The notes below the pieces were generated by a model that was not told the DNA's origin, did no database searches, and saw only the letters and a program-made list of their open reading frames with translations. The position numbers and the translations under genes are program-made. A stretch of 39,219 bases of DNA, taken from assembly GCF_000003605.2 (NCBI RefSeq), contig NW_003109980.1, positions 225,904-265,122 on the forward strand, read 5' to 3'. The DNA is from Saccoglossus kowalevskii (taxonomy: Eukaryota; Hemichordata; Enteropneusta; Harrimaniidae). Below, piece by piece: positions 1 to 13,000 of this stretch; within the stretch, counting starts at the first letter, position 1; the number at the start of each line of letters is the position of its first letter.

Positions 1-66
1 CGGACGACGAACGACGGACAATCACTCATATGATAAGCTCTGCTCGACAAAGTCGACAGCGGAGCT
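1..66 (-). repeat. Hairpin-headed repeat, partial
   Basis: GACGGAC/GACGA runs followed by an imperfect hairpin (36-66, arms AGCTCTGCTCGACA and TCGACAGCGGAGCT). On the minus strand this reads hairpin then GTCCGTCGTTCG, the same layout as the repeat heads at 21310 and 38654 but with a different stem. It runs off the left edge. Confidence 0.5.
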
Positions 67-890
67 AAAAAGTAGCAGTGCACTGTACATATTTCACTCT
101 AGTGATGAATAGGTTGTTGCACTGTGACGTTTTGTTTTTTACATTTTTGCTCAGCTCTAAGCTCGCGATCAGTGCAGACAATGTTGCCTATAAAGTTGGT
201 TTATTAACATGGACAAATATTATGTAAATCAATGCTTTTATTTTATCTTTGAGTGCAAACAGCTAGTTCCTGGCAACCAGTGAGTGTGCACCAGCACAGA
301 TGTGCGACAGCCTATATATTTAACCCCAAAGAACACATGCATTCCAAGATGTAGTACATGGTTGCTCAAATCTTTATTACGTATTTACTCTATTAGAAGC
401 GCATGCTAAGTTATATAAATGACACTTCTATCTTTGTCTTCAGTAGAAGTCATCTGTGAAACCAATATGGTGTACGGTATGCAACTCTAGTAAACATCAC
501 ACTTACAATCAGAGTTTGTTTTTATAAGCAGAAAACATGTCCCAGTCAGACTATGTACACTTTGATGCATGATTTTAGAGTGCGAAAGTGTCCCTCTGTA
601 AATTTCTACATCTACGACCTTTGAAGGTCATACAACCTAGTATTTCATGGGGTAGGGATTATAACAGTATTTGCTCTATTAAAAGTGCATCTCAAATTTT
701 TAATACATGTTTTATTAGGCATGCATACTAATTTTTCTGTAAATTCTAAAATTAAATTTTAACCAAAGTGACTTGTTTCCAAATGGCTAGAGACATCAAA
801 AAACATTTTTTGTTAAGATATGGAAAATTAAAATTTGTTTTGTGAAACGTGATGAAAGCAATGGACAAATTTATTGTATAGGCTGACTAC
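67..890. other. Non-coding, presumed NUP88 intron 12
   Basis: AT-rich sequence in which I looked for, and did not find, the NUP88 C-terminus. Two short stretches (375-405 and 662-690) resemble the dispersed TATTTGCTCTATTAGAAG repeat also seen at 17570, 30080 and 33530. Confidence 0.4.
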
Positions 891-1037
891 CTTGAGTTGA
901 GTTGAGTTTGGTTTTCTTTAGCATCTTCAAGTTTTTCAGCAATTTCTTCTGCTGTTGACGAAATCTGCTCTCTTTCTTCTTCAAAGTCTTTCAATTCCTG
1001 TAGTTGTTGCATTTTTTGATCACGAAGAACCATAATT
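891..1037 (-). CDS. NUP88: NUP88 exon 12, last exon in window
   Basis: Encodes [20 protein letters not shown], then [28 protein letters not shown], a coiled-coil segment matching NUP88 VKLLCDQKKKQLEDL...[21 protein letters not shown]. The open frame meets a TAG at 889-887. However, the family continues for over 100 residues and CAAG|gtagtc is a usable donor, so I read this as a splice site rather than the stop. The next exon was not found. Confidence 0.85.
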
Positions 1038-4000
1038 CTACGGACCAACAAAAAGATGACATATTGTTGTGAAAAGCCAAGTTTTAGGTTTTCTATTTGT
1101 TGAGTGACCATGGTGAGTGAGTATCCAAATATGATCAAAAAGAGCCGGGCGTTATATGGAAAATTATTGCTTGGCTCGGTCATAGCATAATGTTTTTTAG
1201 ATGGTGTTTCACTCATAAATCAATAAACATGATAATAAATTATAGAAAATGTTGTGAAACACAGACTGGATTCAGAGACATGGACCAAGAAAGAAACAAA
1301 CCTTTTTGCTATTTCTTCTCTTGCTACTTCTTGTTTGATGATGTACTCTTCTCTAAATACTTGAGTTGCACGGTTAAGAACTTGACAACATTCTTGAGGC
1401 GTAAGTTCTGTTTCAGGATGGGATCTGAAATCAAATTATTTTTTAATTATTTATTAGTCAATTTATTTTATTATTAAGATTATTTTATTTTAACACCAAT
1501 GTAAGTACGTGTTTAAGGATGTAGTAGAGGTTATTGCTATTGCAATTGCATAGCACATTTTTGAAGTAACATATTCTTTGAATCCCATCAAGTTATATAT
1601 TTTTAGAAAGCTTATTTTTCAAATAATATGAAATAAATATTCCAACAAAAAAATGGTACCGTGTAATCACATGATCACTGTGCAAATAGAGAGGTGTTAT
1701 TTTCGAAGAAACCGAAATAAGGCCACAGAAAAGATGTTTGCGGAATTCAGAGATACTAAAGAAGGTTTGAATTTAATTTCCCAGTTTGTCTACTGTTGCG
1801 TGACCTAGAATTTTATCTCATAACGCTTTTTAAAAACATTGTCAACGTTGTTTTGAAATATGGTACCCTGTTTCAGAGTTCACATACGGGAGAGTATTTT
1901 CTAAAGTCAAAGTGGTAGACAAATTATCTTTGCCAGATTTCATTAGCAGCTATCAGAGAATACCTATGCCAAAAATCACCATCGTGGAGCAGCTGGGTGT
2001 CGAGATCAACTCTCTAGACTAACCCCAAATACTGATGTTTACTTAAGCGTGAAAAATCCCAAAAAATATAAAACACACTGTATCTCAGATTTATTCAAAA
2101 TGTATTACCCTCCTAAACCATCTCTACAATTGTTTTTTTCTAGTTAAATGCATGCTTCATATATTCGTATGAGAGAATATGGAAAAAAGTAAATTTGATA
2201 TTTTCAAAGAAAAAAACCTCTACTACTGAAAGATACCATATTTAAACATCCAGATCACATGCTAATACATAAGATGTATCAGTTTGGAATAGATCACATG
2301 CAAACTTTTTGCATAGTTGAGCTCACAAGGAAACCAGTGAAATTCCAACCAATTGTACAGCAGCACAAGGTTTATCCATGCATATCACATTGATACCTAC
2401 GCTATACGGAGACTTACTTGAGCACTGGATTAGTGACATGTCTTTGCAGTATCTTCTTAATATGTCTATCAAATGGTTCTACAGACATGACTCTTAAGGG
2501 TGACACAGATTTCTGTGATGGGAAGGATGCTGACATCAGCGGTGGTGCCAACTGATATAGATTACTACAAAAAACAATAATGTAAATGGTATAACTGTAA
2601 TCGCAGTATTCAAATCTTCATGTTGCCATTGCTTGAGAAATAAATATGAAATTGTCCTCAAACTATTATATATGTGTGTTGTGTGTGTTATTTTGAATTT
2701 GAGACAATTAAAAAATTATATTCTTACTTTTTGATCAAATTATTATTGCATAGTTTACAATTAATGTAATTAAGTATTACATACCGATACATGTAATGCA
2801 ATTAATTATTCATGCAGTTATTCAATTTAAAGTTTGAATGTAATTGGCCCAAGCATGTGTGAGATAGAGGTGCAGATGGATGGACACACAGACATAATAT
2901 ACACAGGTGAAATTCTAAGTCCACATTTTCAGGCTACATTCAAACGGGAAGCAATAAAAACTTGCTTGCGCTCGAACAAATGAATGAAAAGCCACAGCGA
3001 AGTAGCACAGTTGAGGTTTAAAATGTTGCTATTGTATACAACTGTGATCTACTGCACACACATAAGGTTATGTCAGTTATATTTTGAATAAGACCTCATA
3101 GTCATGACTAGCATTATTACTTACACAAGTGGTAGCGCCACACACTCTAAATGTGATGTCAGGCATATCAGTGTTATTCCAAGTAGTTTATCGTATACAA
3201 TACATAATCCTTGAATTGGTGCTGGTAAACTGTAAAAAAAGAAGTCTAAGAATTATAGTGTCCTATACATAAACAATGCAGTCGATTTATACACGTTTCT
3301 TGTGATAATATTTACAGACTCCTTCTGAGAAAATGTTGCAGCCTTTTTATTACATAATAATTGGCAGTACGGAGTCCTTTATCTGAATTATAATACCCAG
3401 CAAATATAGGTAGGATCAGAAGTTGATGATGCATGCATAAACATATTTTGCAGATGACTATGACTCCATAACATGAACGAATCATAATGAGTTTGTTTTT
3501 ACAAAATTATTCAGACAGGGTCACCAATATTACGATTTTGAAGTAGATCTGATGAAAACAGAGAATGAATGCAGAAGTGAGTATACAAATTAGAGGAGAA
3601 GACAATAAAACAAACATCACTCAATAACATCATATCATCACTATGTAAAAAATTGCATGTTGTCTTGTGCGGAATTTGACCCAACAACCTTCAGTATCCA
3701 AGCCTGATAGGCTAACCGCTGCACCAACTAGCCAATCCCACTGTTACAAATTTGGAAAACGTAGGATATTGCTGATTCACGTGGCATTATTTGTGCATTC
3801 ATCCATTTGTCCATTTACTGTTGATAACTGGACAGCATGTGATGCAATGAAGACGTGTCATTGCAACGCACAATATTATAATAACACATACCTTCCAGAA
3901 GTTGGTCTTGTACAAACTAAATGCTCCGCAATACATGACTGATCTTGACTAAATTCCAATAAACTACCCTCATCTTCAGTAACTGTAAAAAGAATATTCA

Positions 4001-7000
4001 GCAATAATGAGTGATTGCTGCTCAATCAATTTAAATTGTTTTGTCTGTATGCAAACATGCACCTTTTTAACACTAAAGTTAACTCACAAAGGCACAAAAT
4101 ATCTGTATTTATTTTATTTTATTCAAGATGTGTTGATAGAAAGTTGGTCCAATTTAATGATTCAGAATATATTGTATGAGACGGCCTGACTGCACAACAG
4201 ACTGGTCACATCAGCCGACACGTAGTGCAGGTTAGTGTGATCCCATACTGCCTGAGTGGATACTTTGCGGTAATCTTATAATAACCTTATTCTGTTACAT
4301 CCTACCCATGCTTGTAGTAATAATTCAATGAGAAATAACTGCATAAAATGTTTTGTGTTGTGTGAACATTTGCATCAGTGACATGATGCTTCTGCATGAT
4401 TGAAACGTGACGCACATTTTCCATATAGGGATGACATTCAACATGTCCATTTCATTTTTCAACACGTCTGTACGTTTTATTCTATTGCTTTCGATGTCGA
4501 TAATAATGTGAAATATGACTTAACTTACCACAAAGTTGTTGTAACTTTGGCAACCATGTAATTGCCACACTATGAACTCCAGTCCCATGTGAACAATGAT
4601 ACCGGTCAGTAGTTGTTGGATCTAAAAATACAAGAATGACAATATTAGTTAAACAGAACTGATTCACACATGCTATGATTTATTTACACTATTAAAAATA
4701 CATGCAACTAAATAAATGTCAATATGTCAATTTTCAATCTAACAATATTCACGGCAGGTTTTTCTTTGATATATACGGCTATTAGGGTTACAAGTATTGA
4801 TAATCGGGGCTTGAACTTTACAGAGATATTGAAGGGTATTGCCTAGACTGGCCCAGCTATAGTAATTTTATAATTCTTTCTTGGTCCCATGCGAAAATAG
4901 CACAACTGGCCTATTCTGAAGCGTATTCATTGCTATTAATTATTCATGATTTGCAGTAATATTTTGGAACTCAGGAGTGAAACACTTCCAAAAAAGAAAA
5001 CTAGGCTTCTTGGCATCTGACCAAAATCCCCTTTTCTTATTGGTTGGCAGCTTACTTTTCATGATACTCATTAGCATATTTATCACCACAAAAACAGGGT
5101 GACTATGGAGGGCATGGCAGACCAGTCGTAGAAATTTTGCGTCAACGCGAGAGATTCTACAAACTCATTCTTTTACGAATTATCATACAAAAATAAAATT
5201 GCCACGACTTGGCCAGTCTAGCCATTGCTCAATGAGAGTTTGTCTGCCTTGATGTTCTGGATAATGCAATAACGTATGCATAATTTATTAGCAAACCAGT
5301 GACTGAATGGATAAATGACAGATGAATGAGTTAAGCAATGATATTATTAATGATAGCACAGTGAAAAAACATTATGTTCATTGTTTTTGTTGTTGCTGGA
5401 TATGAACGTAACCACATTCCACATATTTCATATAAATCATTCCCATAATGCCTTCTAGTGATGAAGTATTTTGACGAACAAATATTAAAACCACATTGAC
5501 AAATTCAACTGTTTTTCTTACACCCATTATTTCAAGTACTTGAGTATTCCTGTAAATATAACATTGGCATTATAAAATATGACCTTGCAATGACTGTTGT
5601 CTTTTACACACCTACCACTGAGGGCATGCTTTAATTTGAAATGCCACTGATTTTGCCATCACCAGCATTATTTGGTGGTGGTGGTTTGTCTTACCTCTGT
5701 GTAATGTAATTGGACATGTCATATCTTCCTCTAAATGATCTAATGACAAAGACAACTCTAGTTCAACATTCTCGTACACATAAAGTGATAAATCTGATCC
5801 TCTTTTGAAATCAAGGTCATCTCGCCAACTCTGAAAGTTATACAACAAAGAGAAAAAACAAAAGTTTAACTTTTTACCACAAACTCACAAAATAGTCTTG
5901 TTTATAGTCTGCACTTTCCTGGAATGAAATTAGCTAAATTTTTTTGAGTAAAAACTGACTGAAATTTTGTTTGTTGGCTCCAAAATTAGGGTTCATCACC
6001 AGAAATATTTAAGAAAATAAGACAAAAAATGCATGATAATTTGGGCAAAAAACCTTCAGATTGTGGTATTTTGATGACAAACAGCGAACAAACACTTGAT
6101 ATTTTGATGACAAACAGCGAACAAACACTTGATCAATATAGATATACATGTCAGGGAATGCAGAGAAGCATGAATTTATGTGAAAGACAGCTTAAATTGA
6201 AAAATACATTTGACAAGCAACCTGTCATTCCATACCATATCAGCAAAAATTTGAATGTATACATTTGAATTTGAATGAATCATGCATTGGGTCAAAGTCA
6301 TTCATATCAGAGCAATGCTTTCTAATTTTATCCACGATGACTGAGGAAATTCTCCAATCTATATGCATTTCTTTAAAGCATTTTTTTTCTTGCCTCATGT
6401 CTATAGTTATGTTTATGTTGCAAGTAACAAATATTGAAGTTCACATTTTTGTTTAAATCGTGGCTAGCACGATGTGTTGTAATCTCTGGTAGTGATCACC
6501 AGGATACAAGATACATTTCACATTTCACAACATCTTTTTTAAAAATTCCCTTGAGAATAATGACTACCTTGCTATGTTTTGCCTAAAAAATTAGAGCACA
6601 AATTAAAAGAATACTAATTAAAATCTTTTTTTTTTAACACAGCAAATTAATAGAATTCATTTTATATTGATTTTTTTGTAAATAAATTGGAAGCGCAAAT
6701 TTTTACAGTACCAAGTGCAAATCTACTCTAAAGAAAAGCCAGTCAGAGTTGATGGCGGGCATGGACGTGGAAACATTTGATTGTACAAACAATGTTGAGG
6801 AAAAAGTACCAAAAGAGATGTAACAAAATATAACCCACTATCCAAAACATTGCCCAGGGCTAACTGGTATAATACAGTATATCAATTTGGGCATTGAAAA
6901 TGGGTGACCTTTCAGCCCCAGAGTTCAAGCCCTGCTAAATAAGAGTGTAGTGACACACCTACCTGTGACCCTGTGTCATCATCTTCATCACTTTTACTCA

Positions 7001-10000
7001 ATACAATACAGTGATATAAATTACCAGTGGATGTAGCAATGACTAATACAGGTGGATTACTATGCAGACATATAATATTACAAGCATCTAGACCATAGTT
7101 GTCTTCAGCTGGTGGGTACATACTGAGTGGGCCCTGTACTGCATAACCTACAGTACTACCAAGAAAAAATATTATTATATTTTTGTTTCTAAATCGCTAT
7201 TTTCTCTTCATTAATCTCTTCATTAATACAGTCTGGTATCATTAAATCCTCAATAGAAGTCGCATCCCCAATAGGATAAGTCATACCCATTCTTAATGAA
7301 CAATTGGGAACCAAAAATTCACCATTTCTCATATGGGTGTAGATGCTCTAATAGAAGTCGCATCCCCAATAGGATAAGTCATACCCATTCTTAATGAACA
7401 ATTGAGAACCAAAAATTCACCATTTCTCATATGGGTGTAGATGCTCTAATAGAAGTCGCATCCCCAATAGGATAAGTCATATCCATTCTTAATGAACAAT
7501 TGAGAACCAAAAATTCACCATTTCTCATATGGGTGTAGATGCTCTAATAGAAGTCGCATCCCCAATAGGATAAGTCATACCCATTCTTAATGAACAATTG
7601 AGAACCAAAAATTCACCATTTCTCATATGGGTGTAGATGCTCTAATAGAAGTCGCATCCCCAATAGGATAAGTCATATCCATTCTTAATGAACAATTGAG
7701 AACCAAAAATTCACCATTTCTCATATGGGTGTAGATGCTCTAATAGAAGTCGCATCCCCAATAGGATAAGTCATATCCATTCTTAATGAACAATTGAGAA
7801 CCAAAAATTCACCATTTCTCATATGGGTGTAGATGCTCTAATAGAAGTCGCATCCCCAATAGGATAAGTCATACCCATTCTTAATGAACAATTGAGAACC
7901 AAAAATTCACCATTTCTCATATGTGTGTAGATGCTCTAATAGAAGCCGCATTCCTTCTGTTGCATCAGGGATTGCGTTAACCCCATATTTTGCTTCTCTG
8001 ACTCCAATTATTGAAGAGGGACCAAGTTTTTCAGGCAAGCTGGGGTAAAATCTCTAATAAAGTTATCCAGGGTCAAATTTCAATTTCTTAAAATTTTGAC
8101 TTCTCTTGCCAAGACATTAGCACAAACCCTGTGCATTGTACTATTTTAATAGAAGCTGCAGCTTCTAATACAGATTTTACAGTACTACACATCATCATTT
8201 CCGCTGACACTTTCTCCAGTTTTCTTATTCTAACCTTTGATCATCCATTGATACCGTCAGGTAATAGACATCACCATTTCCTCTGAGTACATATACAGGA
8301 TAAACTTTAGCCTTCTGTTTACCATGACTTGATCCAGTGCTCTCCAAACATGGAGTACTTTCAAGTGGTGGTCCGAAATCGAACGACACGGCTATTTCAC
8401 CAAGGACTTCTTCAAATGTAGCCATTGTATGTAAATTATTTGGTGGTTCCCCAAGTGAGTATATTTGATAAACAGACTGCGGATCATTTAGCTCAAAAAC
8501 TCTGCAATTGAAACAAAATTTATTCAATGCACACAATGTACAGTTGACAGATGTACGATTATAATTTTTAGACCAACTTCTTATACAACTGGGACAAATA
8601 CCATACAGATAATAGTCTTTTAGACAGGCTCATGTTGTGTTTTGTATCCTTCTTTCAAATGTATATATATGCGAATCAATAGTCAATATGATGGATTCAA
8701 GTATTCATTGATTAGATACCAAAGTTACCCGATGCCTGCAACAGTATAAAGACAATACAATGCAAAATATCAATATTTTAGTAATTGACATTGAGCCAGT
8801 TACCAATTTTCAAAAAAATTACACAGTTCTTCTTATTAGTCTCAATGCTTACTAAATGATAACTAAGCCATGTCCAGTATTCTTATCTCATACTCCCTAT
8901 TAATTGCTCCAAAAACAACGAATGACTGCATGTATGAGAAAAAAACAGTAGAAAACACTATGTTTAAGTTAAATCAACCCAGGTATGCTATGCCCAGGTA
9001 ACAGTTAAGGCAGAAGCCTACTCAAATCAAACTCAGGATCCTAACCCTAATGATAATGTTCATTGGTTTATTATTATCCCATAGCACCATAAAATAGCAT
9101 TCCTGTGTGTGTTACAGTGACATATTTTGGTAAACTTGTCCTTATATCTTTCAAAAATCATTATTTTTAGTACATTTTCCACTCTTCGAAACCAAAAACT
9201 ATGTCATCATTTACAACATATGCCAGCTTACAATTTGAGATATGGCATAATATCTCTCCAAGACGTTTTAGGAATTTTCAATAAATTGAAATCTTTGCAA
9301 GAAGTTTTAGGCATTTTCAATCAAATGAAATCAAAATCCTTCCAAGATGTTTTTGGCATTTTCAATTTATTGAAATTGAATTTCCTCAGAGAAGTTTTAG
9401 GTGTTTTCAATAAAATGAAAGTACAGTTCTCGTCAGATACAAAGTTTTGAAATTGTTTGATGTCCTTAAGATAAAAAAAGTTTGAGACGGCAATGATGAT
9501 TCAGAGAAATAGATATGAACACAGTGAAAAAACAAAACGGCCAGTCTTGAAAAATAAAAAAATGTACACTTGCATTCAACTATGTACTGTCATCTTACAA
9601 AAATTGATTGAAATCTATCTGGTCATCTCAGATAGTCAGTCATGGACACATTCACCTTGACCAAATCTCATCTGCAACCCAATATATGTTGTCATTACAC
9701 TAAGTTTGAATAAAATTAGACAAGTCATTTCCAAGTATTGGGATGTACCTTCATTTCATGTTCAACATGGCTGCCAGTTGGCCATACATGATGAAATCAA
9801 GATTCTTCTACATATGTACATGTATGACATCATATATTGCTGTTGTACCAGGTTTAAAAGAAATCAATCACAGCATATCTTTGGATAGACAGATATATGC
9901 ATGCACAAACTAAAATAATAATATGATAATGCAGTGCCAGACATGTTGGTTACTGACCTTAGTAAATTATCTGATGTCAATAGCATTATGTGAGTGTCTG

Positions 10001-13000
10001 ATTGACTTCCAGGGTGCCATGAGGCCTGTAATAATAACACTGATGACTGTGTGGTGAAAAACCTCTCTGCAATAGGTATGGTTCTGAAACAAGAACCAAA
10101 TAATATTATTTAATGAAATAATGAAGAATAGTTTCACCAACTTTGATGATATACATGTATGCATCACATACTTTCAGTAAGCTATCAAGTTTGAGCATGA
10201 ATGGTCAGAGCATGTCAGATATAGCCAGTGTGCGAAACTAGCGCCAACCCGGAGGTCCGAGGCCACCTATTTTTCTGCCGGGCCAGGAACATTATTAAAA
10301 AGCTGGTCCGAGTGTCCTGCTATTATTTAAAAAATATACTCTTGCTATTAAAAAGGACAAAATTCATCATTCGGGCGGTAGAAAAAACTTGCAATGCCTA
10401 AAAATACGACTGTGGAAATCAGATAGAGAAAAAAAAGATGCATTTTCTCACGAATTGCAAGATTGGTTGCACTATTCCATATGCTGCAATATCTGATGAC
10501 GCAGGGTTCGAGATGCATCACTAAAAAAATGGCAGCGGTAGAGTCGATCGCAAAGAAGTTTAGATCTTTAAAATATCGAGTCGCCTGCTTTTTTTCTAGA
10601 ATCATGGAAGAAGAGTTTTCCATGGGTAATCAATGACCCTGGTAAGCCTGATGCTCGTATTTTGAAAATGTCGAAACGTGTCTGGACTTCTAGCTGCCAA
10701 CAAACCGAGAAAACTGTTCCCAATAGATACAAAAAGTATGCAACCTGCCCTTTGGTTAGTGGCTGTACAAATTTTAAAAGGACATGTTGTCATGCAAAGA
10801 CTCTGATACAGACTCTGAACTAAGTGATTATTGCTCAAGCCCTGACATAGCCCTGTGTACAGTGCTGTGTGTACAGGGACATGTTCGGTTGATAGATGTC
10901 CCCTACCACAGCCCTGCGTACCTTCAAAGACTAAGTCCGGGACTTTGAAAAATATAACTTTTTTAATGATATACAAATGTACATGCTCATGTACCAAACA
11001 TGATGATCGATAAACAGCAAACACCAAAAATGACAGTGTTTGGTGGATGATTCCTCGGTACCTACGTGTTAACAATTTTTCGGTAATTACTAAGTAGTTT
11101 TTTTAAGACATTTCAGTTTCAGATAATTTTGCAATGGTTGTTACGGATAACTATATTGTCATTTCAACCGATTTCGGCTGGGAAACTACTTATTTTTAAC
11201 TTGCGCATCAACTCTGGTGCGCGACCGGGCTTTGTCTATAGAGGTCCTCAGGGCTGTGGTTGGGGACATCTATCAACCGAACACGTCCGCGTACACACAG
11301 CACTGTACGCAGGGCTAGCTCTGACAAAGAAAATGATGATGAACAGGATGTTATTGCCCTAGATAAAGCTTGTGCTAACCTAATAACTCATACCAGGTAA
11401 TAATGATGAATGAACATTTATTTTGTACTATTTCTAGCTGGTTGACATGGCGTCATGGGCTGTATTATGTATTCATCTTTGATTCACGGATAATACTAGC
11501 CAATGACAGTGTTTGTTTGTCTGATGCTATTTGCATATATGCATTCCATCTATCTTATCTATCTGTTTACATACTGCATAATTACAAGTAAACTTTTTTT
11601 TTTCAACCAAATCTGATACAAATTAATAACTTAGTCAGAATAATAATTAGCCAATATTCAACATTTCTGGGTATATTTGAAGAAAAAAATGAATGTATTT
11701 ACACTTACCTGCAGTTAATGTTGGATTTACCACCTTCAAAATCAGCATATTTACCCCATCGACTTGGTAACTCGAGAATGGAAACACCATGTTGGCCACT
11801 CAATGCCAGATGACAGCAAGTAGGACTTAGTGCAATGTTACAAACAGCAAACCTAGGTGGATTTGTACATAATAAGGTCTGCAATGAAACATAGATTAGT
11901 TTATGAATAGTTACACTCAGAGAATGAGATCCTTGTGACTATGCTTCCATTTACTGTGCAATCTTGCATAATTAGTTATCAAATTTAAGATATATACTTT
12001 TGTTTATAGTAATATAGCTGGAATATAACCATGACAGGAATATGATTATGATGATTGTTTAACATTAAAATGATTGACATTTGTATCTGATCGTCAAACA
12101 AGTACTTGTCCACATTGAGAGATATTGCTCTGGAACAGCATTAATTAAAACAAAATCAGCCATTTTGAATACATGTATATATCTATAACATGACGTATAA
12201 TCAATATATAAAATCTGAACATAATCAGTTAAAGCATGTCAGAGATATGGCTCAAGAAGCCCATTCATGAAAACAAAATGGCCGCCAGTCAACCATTTTG
12301 AATCCGATTTAAAAAATAAAATGACGTGCATCAGGAACTTGTAATGTCTAATGTATGTTATAAGTTTGAACAAAATCCATCCAGAAATGCTTGATATTTG
12401 ATGATTTTATTAGCACAAAAATGGCCACCAATCGGCCACTTTGAAGAGGATCATCAAACCAATATATCTGTATATCTATGACATTATGTATAATGAATAT
12501 TAAAAATTTTAACATAATCAGTCAAAGCATGTCAGAGATGTGGCTCTAGAAGCCCATTCATTAAACAACATGGCTGCCAGTCAGCCATTTTGAATCCAAT
12601 CTGAAAAATAAAATGACGTGCATCAGGAACCAGTAATGTCTAACGTATATACTAAGTTTGAACGAAATCCATCCATAAATGCTTGATATTTGATGATTTT
12701 TTTAGCATAAAAAAGGCCACCATTTAGCCATTTTTAATAGGATCGTCAAACGAAAATATCTGTATATCTATGACATGATGTATAATGAATATTTAAAATT
12801 TGAACATAATCAGTCAAAGCAAGTCAGAGATATGGCACGAGAACCACATTCATTAAACAGTCGGCCATTTTGAATCACATCTGAAAAACAAAATGATGTC
12901 ATCAAGCCTCTATAATGTTCAATGTATATACCAAGTTTGAACAAAATCCATCTTGTAAACAGCCGAGAAATGCTTAATTTTGATGATTTTTCAGCACAAA

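Larger units (their letters stand above)
2565..4528. other. NUP88 introns 7-9, non-coding parts
   Basis: Introns 9 (2565-3124), 8 (3230-3891) and 7 (3983-4528) surround exons 9 and 8. They are AT-rich with a short TG-rich tract at 2670-2690. Open frames here run through splice sites or lack family similarity. Confidence 0.5.

Noticed and set aside
887..889. TAG as the true NUP88 stop
   Set aside because: The family continues for over 100 conserved residues, and a donor site overlaps this point. A genuinely short protein is possible but less likely.
7150..8188. ACAGTACTAC at 7150 and 8179 as a target duplication around the minisatellite
   Set aside because: The first copy lies at the NUP88 exon 5 start and the second is part of the dispersed repeat's own end.
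10602..11075. 157-codon minus-strand open frame
   Set aside because: It overlaps the inverted duplication; the shared HLSTEH piece in both arms reflects the repeat, and no domain is recognisable.
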